Shown: positions 25,361 through 34,763 of the stretch, piece by piece
Position numbering within the stretch: the first letter of the stretch is position 1
Layout of the letters: every line of letters begins with the position of its first letter
Assembly: GCA_031262105.1 (NCBI GenBank)
Contig: JAISIH010000019.1
Span: 1 to 62,577, forward strand
DNA from: Ruminococcus sp.
GTDB taxonomy: Bacteria; Bacillota; Clostridia; Oscillospirales; Ruminococcaceae
Reading direction: 5' to 3'
Length of the DNA: 62,577 nucleotides
Position numbers and translations under genes: made by a program
The notes under the pieces: model-generated
Seen by the model: only the letters and a program-made list of their open reading frames with translations
Told to the model about the DNA's origin: nothing
Database searches by the model: none

Positions 25361-26233
25361 ATGATAAAAAGCATGACCGGTTACGGCAGTGCTGTAAACT
25401 CCGGGCGGGAGATTTTTGTTGAGATAAAAAGCGTTAACCACAAATATTCGGAATGTTTTGTCCATACATCAAGAGCGTATGGTTTCCTTGAAGACCGCGT
25501 GAGAAAGTTCGCGGGGGAATTTATCGCCCGCGGAAAACTTGACATTAACGTGAATATTGCTGCAGAAGTTTCCGACGAAACGATTGTAACCGCGAATAAA
25601 GCGGTGCTTGACGGCTACCTTAACACGCTTTCCGAATACGCTTTATCGAGCGATAAAAATATAGACACCCACGTCGATTACGCCCTGCTGTTGAAAATCC
25701 CGGACGGATTTACGGTGCAGAAGGCGAAAACGGACGAAGACGCACTTTGGGAAAAGGTTAAAGAGGTGCTTTTGTCGGCTCTCGACAACTTCACCGCAAT
25801 GCGTATTAGAGAGGGCGAAAAGCTTTCGGACGATATAACAGACCGCCTTGCCTCAATATCCGACGCTGTGGATAGAATTGACAAGCTTTCCCCGAAGTCG
25901 ACTGAAAAATACCGCCAAAAGCTGACCGACAGGCTTAACGAGATTATCGGCAATGCCGACGAACAGCGAATCTTAACCGAAGCGGCGATATTCGCAGAAA
26001 AAACCGCCGTTTTTGAAGAAACCGTCCGCCTAAAAAGCCACATTTCGCAGTTTCGGGATTTTTTAACATATAAAGAGCCGATCGGGCGGAAGATGGATTT
26101 TTTAACCCAAGAGATGAATCGCGAAGCAAACACCATCGGCTCGAAGGCGTCAGAACTCGAAATTACAAAGCTTGTGCTTGAAATAAAATCCGACATCGAA
26201 AAAATCAGAGAGCAGGTTCAAAACATAGAATGA
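25361..26233 (+). CDS. yicC: YicC/YloC-family endoribonuclease
   Basis: 290 residues, the usual family length, starting at ATG 25361 (MIKSMTGYG, the family's standard opening) with AAGGAG upstream; the longer frame from 25154 runs through the heptamer repeat and terminator and is rejected. C-terminal DUF1732 region ends EITKLVLEIKSDIEKIREQVQNIE as expected. YicC proteins are RNA-degrading enzymes linked to stationary-phase survival. First gene of the conserved run yicC-remA-gmk-rpoZ-priA; overlaps remA by 4 bp. Confidence 0.93.
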   Translation: MIKSMTGYGSAVNSGREIFVEIKSVNHKYSECFVHTSRAYGFLEDRVRKFAGEFIARGKLDINVNIAAEVSDETIVTANKAVLDGYLNTLSEYALSSDKNIDTHVDYALLLKIPDGFTVQKAKTDEDALWEKVKEVLLSALDNFTAMRIREGEKLSDDITDRLASISDAVDRIDKLSPKSTEKYRQKLTDRLNEIIGNADEQRILTEAAIFAEKTAVFEETVRLKSHISQFRDFLTYKEPIGRKMDFLTQEMNREANTIGSKASELEITKLVLEIKSDIEKIREQVQNIE

Positions 26234-26457
26234 AACTTTTTCCAATCGGCGGCGGAAATTTCATTAACGGCGATCGCCTTGTCTGCGCCGTAACTCCCGA
26301 GAGTGCGCCGATAAAACGCCTTATCGCCGACGCCAGAGAAAAATTCATGTTAATTGACGCAACCTGCGGGAAACGCACAAAATCGGTATTCTTAACCGAT
26401 ACCGGGCATATTATCCTGTCGTATAAAACCCCGGATAAGTTCGGCGAGGAAGATTAA
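26230..26457 (+). CDS. remA: RemA-like DNA-binding regulator (DUF370)
   Basis: 75 residues. The core VCAVTPESAPIKRLIADAR and FMLIDATCGKRTKSVFLTDTGHIILS match RemA/YlzA of Bacillus, a small ring-forming DNA-binding protein that activates biofilm matrix and osmoprotection operons. Its place between yicC and gmk is the conserved Bacillota order. Start overlaps yicC (ATGA). The target genes in this organism are unknown. Confidence 0.9.
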   Translation: MKLFPIGGGNFINGDRLVCAVTPESAPIKRLIADAREKFMLIDATCGKRTKSVFLTDTGHIILSYKTPDKFGEED

Positions 26458-26475
26458 TTCTGTAAAGAGGTTTAG

Positions 26476-27045
26476 ATGTTAAAAAAACGCGGTAAACTTA
26501 TAGTAATATCGGGTCCGTCGGGTTGCGGAAAGGGAACTGTTATAAAAAAGCTTTCCGAAAAAATTCCGTTCTGGCTCTCCGTTTCGGACACAACGCGTGA
26601 AATCCGTGACGGTGAAATTCCCGGGGTTAATTATAACTACCTTAAGAATGATGAATTCCTCTCGAAGGTTAATGCCGGTCTAATGCTTGAACACGCCGCC
26701 TACAGCGGGCGGGCGGGGAAGATAACCTACTACGGCACACCGAAACCGCCGGTGTCAGCTCACCTTGAAGCCGGCGAAAACGTCCTCCTCGAAATTGAGG
26801 TGCAGGGCGCGGGGCAGATAAAAAAAGCCCTCCCCGAAGCAATCCTCATATTCATTATGCCGCCGTCCATGGAAGAATTAGAAGCGAGGCTTACGGGGCG
26901 GGGGACGGAAAAGCCCGAGGATATAAAAACAAGGCTCGAAACCGCAAAAACCGAAATAGCACTTGCCGACAGCTTTGATTACATTGTTGAAAATGACCGG
27001 GTTGACGTTTGTGTCGAAAAATTAGTGGAAATTATTACGAAATAA
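26476..27045 (+). CDS. gmk: guanylate kinase
   Basis: 189 residues. P-loop GPSGCGKGT (residues 10-18), the SxxTRE motif (VSDTTREIRDGE), the GMP-binding EHAAYSG region and the LEIEVQGAGQIKK segment are all present. Converts GMP to GDP with ATP. Upstream SD is AAAGAGG. It precedes rpoZ by 20 bp, the typical arrangement. Nothing unusual in length or residues. Confidence 0.95.
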   Translation: MLKKRGKLIVISGPSGCGKGTVIKKLSEKIPFWLSVSDTTREIRDGEIPGVNYNYLKNDEFLSKVNAGLMLEHAAYSGRAGKITYYGTPKPPVSAHLEAGENVLLEIEVQGAGQIKKALPEAILIFIMPPSMEELEARLTGRGTEKPEDIKTRLETAKTEIALADSFDYIVENDRVDVCVEKLVEIITK

Positions 27046-27064
27046 AGGGGAAAACTACTGCAAT

Positions 27065-27298
27065 ATGGAAAACAATATGTTAAGACCGTCAATCCAAGAG
27101 ATTACAACCCAAAACGAGAACCCCTACACGGTAGTTATCGGTGTAGCAAAACGCGCAAGGGAGATTGCCGACGACGTTTTTGAGTCCGGGCAGATTTTAG
27201 AACACAAGCCGGTAAAAACCGCCGTCGAGGACTTCGCGAAACGCCGCTATCGCATGATTGAGGACCCGACCCTTCGCGGCACAAAGATTGAGTCATAA
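27065..27298 (+). CDS. rpoZ: RNA polymerase omega subunit
   Basis: 77 residues. The pattern MLRPSIQEI, YTVVIGVAKRAREI and KPVKTAVEDFAKRRYRM corresponds to the omega fold and its conserved AKRAREI helix. Omega helps fold and bind beta prime. Located between gmk and priA as in other Bacillota. It ends 3 bp before priA. Confidence 0.93.
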   Translation: MENNMLRPSIQEITTQNENPYTVVIGVAKRAREIADDVFESGQILEHKPVKTAVEDFAKRRYRMIEDPTLRGTKIES

Positions 27299-27301
27299 CC
27301 A

Positions 27302-29794
27302 ATGCTGCAAAAACAAATCGTCCGTGTAGCCGTCGCCGACACAACCTACGGCTTTGACAGGGCTTTCGACTATGCACTGCCGGGGTTGGATTCAAATGCC
27401 GGAGCGGGGATGGGAGCAAGCGCGGGGGCAAGTCCGGGAGCGGGCTGTTCGCCGAAAACTAACCCTTTGCCCGGCTGTCGGGTGCTCGTTCCGTTCGGGA
27501 ACGGCAACCGTACTCGTATCGCCCTGATTTTATCCTACGCCGATTGCGAAAAAAACGTTATCTACAAGGAAATTTCGGGCGTTATAGACGAAACGCCGGC
27601 GGTAACTGCCGAGGGGTTAGCCCTCATAAACCGCCTGAGAGAGACCACCTTCTGCACCTACTTTGACGCCTGCAAACTTTTTTTACCCGCAAGTTTTAAT
27701 GTAAAGCTCAAAACCCGTTATAAGGTTAACGCCGAGCGTTTTGACGCACTACGCCCGCTGATGTCCGACGACGATATAACGGCTGTCGAGCAGATTAAAA
27801 AAACCGGGAACTATTCCGGCGATAACTTAAAATATCTGCTTTCGGAAGCCATAATCTATCACGAAGAATATATCACAAAAAAGGCAAAGACCGAAAAGAT
27901 AGTCCGCCTCACGGACGAATACCGCGAAGGCAGGCTCAAATACGCTTTCACGAACGATAAGACACGAAAAACGATTGAACATCTGAAAAATTCCCCCGAC
28001 ATAACCGATAAAGAGCTTGCGAAACTTTTCGATATTTCGTCTGCTTCTCTAAAAACACTGCAAAAGCGCGGCGTTGTCGATATAATCACGGTCAAGTCCG
28101 ATTCCGTAACAATTTCCGCAACCGCCGACCGTTATGAAAATCCGCTGACTTTGACGGAAGAACAGCGAACCGCCGCCGACGGAATTTTAACGCTTATAAG
28201 GAGCGGCAAACCCTCCGCATCGCTTCTTTTCGGCGTAACAGGCAGCGGGAAAACCGCCGTTTTCACCGAGCTTATCATAAACGTCATAAATTCCGGGAAA
28301 ACCGCGATACTCCTTGTGCCGGAAATCGCCCTCACGCCCCAACTTAAAAGGCGGTTTACTGAGATTTTCGGGAACGCCGTAAGCTGTCTCCACAGCGGTT
28401 TATCGGTATCGCGCCGCGCGGAAGAATATGCGCGGATTCGCGCCGGAAACTGCAAACTGCTTATAGGAACAAGAAGCGCGGTTTTCGCGCCGATTGATAA
28501 TATAGGACTTATAATAATCGACGAAGAACAGGAGCGAACATTCGTCTCCGAAATGTCGCCGCGATACGACGCAAAGGAAATCGCGAAGACACGCTGCGTT
28601 TATCATAACGCCGCCCTCGTCTTAGCCTCCGCAACGCCCTCTGTCGAGAGTTTTTACCACGCGAAGACGGGGCGTTATAACCTCTTTACCCTGACAAAAC
28701 GCTTTGCGGAAGCGGTTTTGCCCGATGTTAACATCGTTGACGTCGCGGCGGACGGTTACTATAACGATTCGCAAAACCTCTCCTGCACCCTCGTTTCCGA
28801 GATTAACGACAACCTTACAAGGCATGAACAGACAATCTTACTTCTTAATCGTCGCGGATTTAACACAATAATAACCTGCCGCTCCTGCAAACAGACGATA
28901 ATGTGTCCGCATTGCAGTGTCGCGCTTACCTACCACAAATCGGAAGGGAAGCTCCGCTGTCACTGGTGCGGCTATGCGGGAGACGAGGTGAAAGCCTGCC
29001 CCGCTTGCGGCAGTGAGTACCTTAACTTTATCGGGACGGGTACGGAGAAGATTGAGAGTGAGATTGCAGAGCTTTTTCCGTCGGCAAGGGTGCTGAGGCT
29101 TGATGCCGACACAATCGGTTCTCGCGGGAGTTACGATGAGCAATTCACGGCGTTTTATAAGGGAGATTATGACATTCTCCTCGGGACACAGATGGTTGCG
29201 AAGGGGCTTGACTTCCCGAATGTAACCCTCGTGGGCGTTATATCGGCGGATTCCGCGCTTTACGCCGGGGATTATCGGTCCTATGAACGGACATTCTCGC
29301 TCCTGACTCAGGTTGCAGGGCGGGGCGGTCGCGGCGAAAAGCCCGGCAGAGCGATTATTCAAACCTTCAACCCTCACCATTATATACTTAAACTTGCGGC
29401 GGCGCAGGACTTCCCCGCTTTTTTTGAGGAAGAGATCGGCAACCGCAAACTCCTTCTTTATCCGCCCTTTTGCGACATCTATGTTCTCGAATTCGGCGGA
29501 AGCGACGACGTTAAAACAGCGGCGGCGGCGGCGGAATTCGCCTCCCTCATAAGAATTGCCGTTAATGAAAGAATAAACTTGACGCATGAAAAGATACCGC
29601 TTATTCTGTTAGGTCCGGCGAAATGCATCCGAGAGCGTATCAAGAATAAATTCCGCTATAAACTCATTATAAAATGCAAATCCAACAGCACATTCCGCGA
29701 GATTTTGTCCGAAAGCTATAAGAAAACATTCACAGAACGCGTTTTCGACCGCATATCTGTCAGTATTGCGGCAAACGGCGATGCTTCAATGTAA
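27302..29794 (+). CDS. priA: primosomal protein N' (replication restart helicase PriA)
   Basis: 830 residues, somewhat longer than usual. N-terminal 3'BD domain, winged helix, helicase core with Walker A GVTGSGKT (about 312) and Walker B IIDEEQ (about 404; most family members have DEEH), zinc region with all eight cysteines (CRSC, CPHC, CHWC, CPAC, about 525-575), and motifs V-VI (DTDxG-type to QVAGRGGR). An extra Gly/Ala/Ser-rich insertion (about residues 28-52, GAGMGASAGASPGAG) separates the first strand from CRVLVPFG. PriA reloads the replisome at stalled forks. Its stop codon lies inside the left terminal repeat of a hairpin-cluster element. Confidence 0.93.
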   Translation: MLQKQIVRVAVADTTYGFDRAFDYALPGLDSNAGAGMGASAGASPGAGCSPKTNPLPGCRVLVPFGNGNRTRIALILSYADCEKNVIYKEISGVIDETPAVTAEGLALINRLRETTFCTYFDACKLFLPASFNVKLKTRYKVNAERFDALRPLMSDDDITAVEQIKKTGNYSGDNLKYLLSEAIIYHEEYITKKAKTEKIVRLTDEYREGRLKYAFTNDKTRKTIEHLKNSPDITDKELAKLFDISSASLKTLQKRGVVDIITVKSDSVTISATADRYENPLTLTEEQRTAADGILTLIRSGKPSASLLFGVTGSGKTAVFTELIINVINSGKTAILLVPEIALTPQLKRRFTEIFGNAVSCLHSGLSVSRRAEEYARIRAGNCKLLIGTRSAVFAPIDNIGLIIIDEEQERTFVSEMSPRYDAKEIAKTRCVYHNAALVLASATPSVESFYHAKTGRYNLFTLTKRFAEAVLPDVNIVDVAADGYYNDSQNLSCTLVSEINDNLTRHEQTILLLNRRGFNTIITCRSCKQTIMCPHCSVALTYHKSEGKLRCHWCGYAGDEVKACPACGSEYLNFIGTGTEKIESEIAELFPSARVLRLDADTIGSRGSYDEQFTAFYKGDYDILLGTQMVAKGLDFPNVTLVGVISADSALYAGDYRSYERTFSLLTQVAGRGGRGEKPGRAIIQTFNPHHYILKLAAAQDFPAFFEEEIGNRKLLLYPPFCDIYVLEFGGSDDVKTAAAAAEFASLIRIAVNERINLTHEKIPLILLGPAKCIRERIKNKFRYKLIIKCKSNSTFREILSESYKKTFTERVFDRISVSIAANGDASM

Positions 29795-29973
29795 TACTAT
29801 TCCCTGATAAAAATGCTTGCATTTTTATCACCGGCGCTTTGCGCCGGTTGCTCGCCAAAGGCGAGCGGAAATAATACTGACGGCATCCCACGGCGGCTTT
29901 GCCGCTTTACCCGAAGCTTTGCTTCGGGTAGATAAAAAACATTTTCAATGTTTTTTATCAGGGATTAGTATAA
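29792..29973. mobile_element. hairpin-cluster element with terminal inverted repeats (MITE/REP-like)
   Basis: About 182 bp bounded by near-perfect 20-bp terminal inverted repeats (core ACTATTCCCTGATAAA on the left, the complement of ACTAATCCCTGATAAA on the right). Inside are six consecutive perfect hairpins, most with TTT or AAA loops: 29805-29830, 29831-29847, 29850-29866, 29893-29905, 29909-29929 and 29931-29959. It encodes no protein. It separates priA from def, which elsewhere are adjacent. Might serve as a terminator or mRNA stabiliser; the terminal repeats suggest mobility. Confidence 0.65.
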
Positions 29974-30000
29974 TATAAAAAAGGGGAAATCCGAGCTTAT

Positions 30001-30498
30001 ATGGCACTCAGAAATATTCTAAACAAAGACGATCCGATGTTACACAAAAAATGCCGCCCTGTAGATAATTTTGACAAAAAGCTTTCACAGCTCCTTGATG
30101 ATATGGCGCAGACGAACAGGCATCTTGACGGCGCAGGGCTTGCCGCACCGCAGATCGGGCTTCTCCGCAGAGTCGCTGTCGTCGAATGGGACAACACCTA
30201 TTGTGAACTTATAAACCCCGAAGTTATCGAAGTAAAGGGTACTTCCCGCGACATCGAGGGCTGTCTTTCATGCCCGAACGATTGGGGATATGTAGTCCGC
30301 CCCGCGACGGTTAAATTTGCAACATATGACCGCGAAGGCAATCGCCGCGAATATTTCTACCGCGGGCACGCCGCAAGAGCGGTGCTTCACGAGATAGACC
30401 ACCTCGACGGCATAGTTTTCACCGACAAGGCAGACGAAATGGTTGACCCGAAGGTTGTCGAAGAACGCGACAAAAAACGCCGCAAACGTATGCGGTAA
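30001..30498 (+). CDS. def: peptide deformylase
   Basis: 165 residues. All three metal-site motifs are present: GAGLAAPQIG (about 44-53), EGCLSCP (about 81) and HEIDHLDG (about 129). Removes the formyl group from N-terminal methionine of new proteins. Followed by fmt, which adds the formyl group to the initiator tRNA; the pair is widely conserved. SD AAGGGG lies 12 nt upstream. Confidence 0.96.
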   Translation: MALRNILNKDDPMLHKKCRPVDNFDKKLSQLLDDMAQTNRHLDGAGLAAPQIGLLRRVAVVEWDNTYCELINPEVIEVKGTSRDIEGCLSCPNDWGYVVRPATVKFATYDREGNRREYFYRGHAARAVLHEIDHLDGIVFTDKADEMVDPKVVEERDKKRRKRMR

Positions 30499-30554
30499 AA
30501 TTTGCCGGGGATTATGACAGCCGTTTACGAAGTTAAAATGAGGGGGTTACAGAC

Positions 30555-31484
30555 ATCAGAATCGTTTTCATGGGTACACCGGAATTCGCTGTGCCTTGCC
30601 TTCGCGAACTGCTTAATACCGAAGAGGTGCTTGCGGTATTCACAAAGCCCGACAAGCGCGGCGGCCGCGGGAATAAGATGCTCCCCTCCGCAGTAAAAAT
30701 CTTCGCCGAAAGCCATAATATCCCTGTTTACCAGCCCCTATCACTGAAAACCGGGGACGATGCCGAAAGCGCGTACGAAACGCTTCTTAAGCTTTCTCCC
30801 GACCTTATAATTGTCGCCGCGTACGGACAGATCCTGCCGGAAAGAATACTTAACCTTCCGAAAATTTTCCCGCGCTGTATTAATCTTCACGGATCCCTGC
30901 TCCCGAAACTTCGCGGAGCTGCGCCGATTGAACGCGCCGTAATGGGCGGTGACCGCGAAACCGGAATAACCTCAATGGTAATGGCGAAGGGTCTCGACAC
31001 CGGGGATATGCTTCTTGCGCGAAAAACCGAGATAAACGAAAACGAGACGGCGGTTAACCTGCGTTTGCGCCTCTCCGAAATTGCCGCGAAAACCCTCCTT
31101 GATACCCTTGCGGTGTTAAAAGCCGGGAAGCTTATCGCCACGCCGCAAAATAACGCGGAAGCAACATACGCAAAGGTGATTGAAAAGAACGAAAGCAAGG
31201 TTGACTTCACCGACACAGCCGCAAATATCCACAACATAATCCGCGCCGTAAGCGGTTTCGGAATGTTACACGGAAAACGGATAAAAATTTTTTCTACACG
31301 AAAAACGGATATTCCCGTCGGCGATAACACGCCCGGCAAGCTTATATCCGATAATGGTTTATATATAAACTGCTCCGACTATCTGTTGCAAATTACGGAA
31401 CTCCAGCCCGAGGGCGGAAAACGCCTCTCTGCGGAAGAATATCTTCGCGGACATAAAATAGATTCCGATTCGGTGTTGAGTTAA
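30555..31484 (+). CDS. fmt: methionyl-tRNA formyltransferase, apparent ATC start
   Basis: Catalytic core: PEFAVPCLRELL, KPDKRGGRG, LPxxILxxP region, NLHGSLLPKLRGAAPI with the active-site His, and MAKGLDTGDML. 309 residues from codon 30555. The family starts M-[KR]-I-V-F-M-G-T-P; here the frame reads ATC AGA ATC GTT TTC ATG, so the expected start position is ATC, with GAGGGGG 9 nt upstream. The only in-frame ATG (30570) would remove the first beta strand and has no SD in range. Alternatively an ATG at 30538 is out of frame by one base at a five-G run. Stop is 1 bp before rsmB start. Confidence 0.92.
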   Translation: MRIVFMGTPEFAVPCLRELLNTEEVLAVFTKPDKRGGRGNKMLPSAVKIFAESHNIPVYQPLSLKTGDDAESAYETLLKLSPDLIIVAAYGQILPERILNLPKIFPRCINLHGSLLPKLRGAAPIERAVMGGDRETGITSMVMAKGLDTGDMLLARKTEINENETAVNLRLRLSEIAAKTLLDTLAVLKAGKLIATPQNNAEATYAKVIEKNESKVDFTDTAANIHNIIRAVSGFGMLHGKRIKIFSTRKTDIPVGDNTPGKLISDNGLYINCSDYLLQITELQPEGGKRLSAEEYLRGHKIDSDSVLS

Positions 31485-31485
31485 T

Positions 31486-32759
31486 ATGTCAGATAAAAAA
31501 AGCCCCCGCGATACGTCTGCACAAAATGCTAACCCACGCGAAACCGCTGTTAAGGCACTTATGCAGATGGGGAAAGGCGGCAGATTTTCGGACGCGTTGC
31601 TTTCCGAAACCCTCGACTTTGCACAGATGAGCGGCGTTAACAAGCGGTTTTGCGCGAACCTTTTCTACGGCGTAATTGAACGCAAATTAACCCTCGACGA
31701 AATTATCCGCAGTTACAGCAAAATCCCGCTTATAAAGCTTGACCCGGAGATTAAAAATATCCTCCGCACCGGGCTGTATCAGCTTTTATATATGAACAGC
31801 GTCCCCGACAACGCGGCTGTTGACGAAGCGGTAAAACTCTGCGCAGCTTTTAAGAAAACTTCCGGAAAAGGTTTTGTCAACGCACTGTTAAGGCAGTTTT
31901 TGCGCGACAGCAAGCGGATTCCGAACATTGACAATTTTTCCGTGAAATATTCGATTAACCCCGATATTTACGATTCTTTCAAATCCGATTACGGTGAAAA
32001 AAAAGCAAACGAGATTTTAGAAAGCTTCTTCCGCACTGACGTAACCTATATCAGGCTTAATAGCCGACGTTTTACAAAAGATAATCTCCCCGAAAACTTT
32101 TCAGAAACCGACATTCCGAACGTTTTTTCCGGCGGCAATCCGGGCATTAACAGCTCCGAATTCAAAGCCGGGGTTTACCATATACAGGACTACTCATGCG
32201 CATATGCCTTAAACCTCATGGAAATTCGCGGCGGTGAGGATATTTTAGACGTTTGCGCCGCACCGGGCGGGAAATCATTCACCCTTGCGGAGATGACAAG
32301 CGGCAGCGTTTACGCCTGTGACATTAGCGCGAAGCGGCTTGCAAAGGTCGAAGACGGCATAAAACGCCTCGGGCTCTCAAACATAAAGACGTTTTTGCAC
32401 GACGGCAAGGTTTTTGACGAAAGTTTTCCGAAGTTTTCGCGGATTCTCTGCGATGTGCCGTGTTCGGGGCTTGGGGTAATCCGAAAAAAGCCGGAGATAC
32501 GTTATAAAAACGTCAGCGATTTTTCACACCTGCCCGAAGTTCAGTATGACATACTCGAAAACAGCGTACGTTATCTTGCGGACGGCGGAGTTCTTCTTTA
32601 TTCAACCTGCACCCTAAAAAAGGCGGAGAATGAAGACGTCATAGCGCGATTCCTTGAAAATCACAATGATTTTCCAAAATCTATGATTGAAATGCGGACA
32701 ATCTTCCCCGGTGATTTTAACTCGGACGGCTTCTTTATCGCGAAACTTAAGGCTGTAAA

Positions 32760-32763
<4 letters not shown>
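31486..32763 (+). CDS. rsmB: 16S rRNA (cytosine-967-C5) methyltransferase RsmB
   Basis: 425 residues. NusB-like RNA-binding domain (about 12-150), then a Sun/NOP2 methyltransferase domain with SAM motif DVCAAPGGKS (about 252), the PCSG cysteine (about 325) and the catalytic STC cysteine (about 375). Methylates C967 (E. coli numbering) of 16S rRNA. Overlaps rlmN by 4 bp. Conserved position between fmt and rlmN. Confidence 0.95.
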
Positions 32764-33836
<1,073 letters not shown>

Positions 33837-33854
33837 ATTTTTACGGAGAGGTCT

Positions 33855-34601
33855 ATGAGAGTTTTTACCGGCACAGACATCGGGCTTATGCGTTCTGAAA
33901 ATCAGGATAAAATCACATCCGGGATCATTAACGATATAACCGGGTTTATTGTGCTTTGCGACGGCATGGGCGGCGAAAATGCAGGCTCTGCCGCTTCTGA
34001 CATTGCCACAGAAGCAATTGTCGAACGCTTCACGAAGGTTTACAGGCGCGATCTTTCCGACGATACCGTTCGCGGCATGATGATTTCGGCACTCAACACG
34101 GCTAATTCGGTTATCCTCGATGAGTCCTATTCCGACCCGGAGAAAAAGGGGATGGGTACGACCTGTGTTGCCGCGCTTTTGCGGGGCTTGAAGCTTCATG
34201 TCGTGAGTGTCGGGGACTCCCGCGCATACCTCCTTAACGACAATATCTGCCAGATTACGAAAGACCACTCTGTCGTCATGCAAAAATTTGAAAAGGGCGA
34301 AATAACAAAGGAAGAGATGCGGAGCCACCCCCAGCGCAACTATATCACAAAGGCTCTCGGGATCCCTTTCGACCCTGACCCGGACTATTTTGAACTCGAG
34401 CTTTCCGAAAACGATGTAATCCTCCTCTGTTCGGACGGTTTATCGACATATGTCGATGAAGCGGATATTCACGCGATGGCAAAAAGCTATAGAGGCGACG
34501 AGTTAGTGGAACGGCTTATAAAAAAAGCCCTCGATAACGGCGGCAAGGACAACATTACAATCGGGCTTATGTACTATAATATGGAAGAAAATGCGGAATA
34601 A
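33855..34601 (+). CDS. prpC: PP2C-family Ser/Thr protein phosphatase
   Basis: 248 residues. Metal-binding motifs are present: TDIGLMRSENQD at the start, CDGMGGENAG (about 35), GMGTTCVAALL, SVGDSRAYLL and the C-terminal GGKDNITIGL. It dephosphorylates targets of the partner kinase PrkC, whose gene follows after a 162-bp gap with its own promoter. SD CGGAGAGG is strong. Confidence 0.95.
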   Translation: MRVFTGTDIGLMRSENQDKITSGIINDITGFIVLCDGMGGENAGSAASDIATEAIVERFTKVYRRDLSDDTVRGMMISALNTANSVILDESYSDPEKKGMGTTCVAALLRGLKLHVVSVGDSRAYLLNDNICQITKDHSVVMQKFEKGEITKEEMRSHPQRNYITKALGIPFDPDPDYFELELSENDVILLCSDGLSTYVDEADIHAMAKSYRGDELVERLIKKALDNGGKDNITIGLMYYNMEENAE

Positions 34602-34713
34602 GTTTCCGTTTGGTTACAGCTGTTACCGATTTGCTATCAAAAAAGCTTATAATTTTCAATTTAATTTACATATTTAGACATATAAACTCTTAAATTTGTA
34701 AACATTTTAGGTG

Positions 34714-34719
34714 TATAAT
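34714..34719 (+). promoter_or_regulatory. probable -10 box before prkC
   Basis: TATAAT in the AT-rich gap between prpC and prkC, with only a weak -35 (TAAATT at 34691). prkC may also be read through from prpC. Confidence 0.35.
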
Positions 34720-34763
34720 ATTAATGAATAAATGTTTTTCAAAAAACTTTACAAGGTGGATTT

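Noticed and set aside
28838-29587. 249-codon minus-strand frame opposite priA
   Set aside because: Shadow of the priA coding sequence with no recognisable domain or ribosome site.
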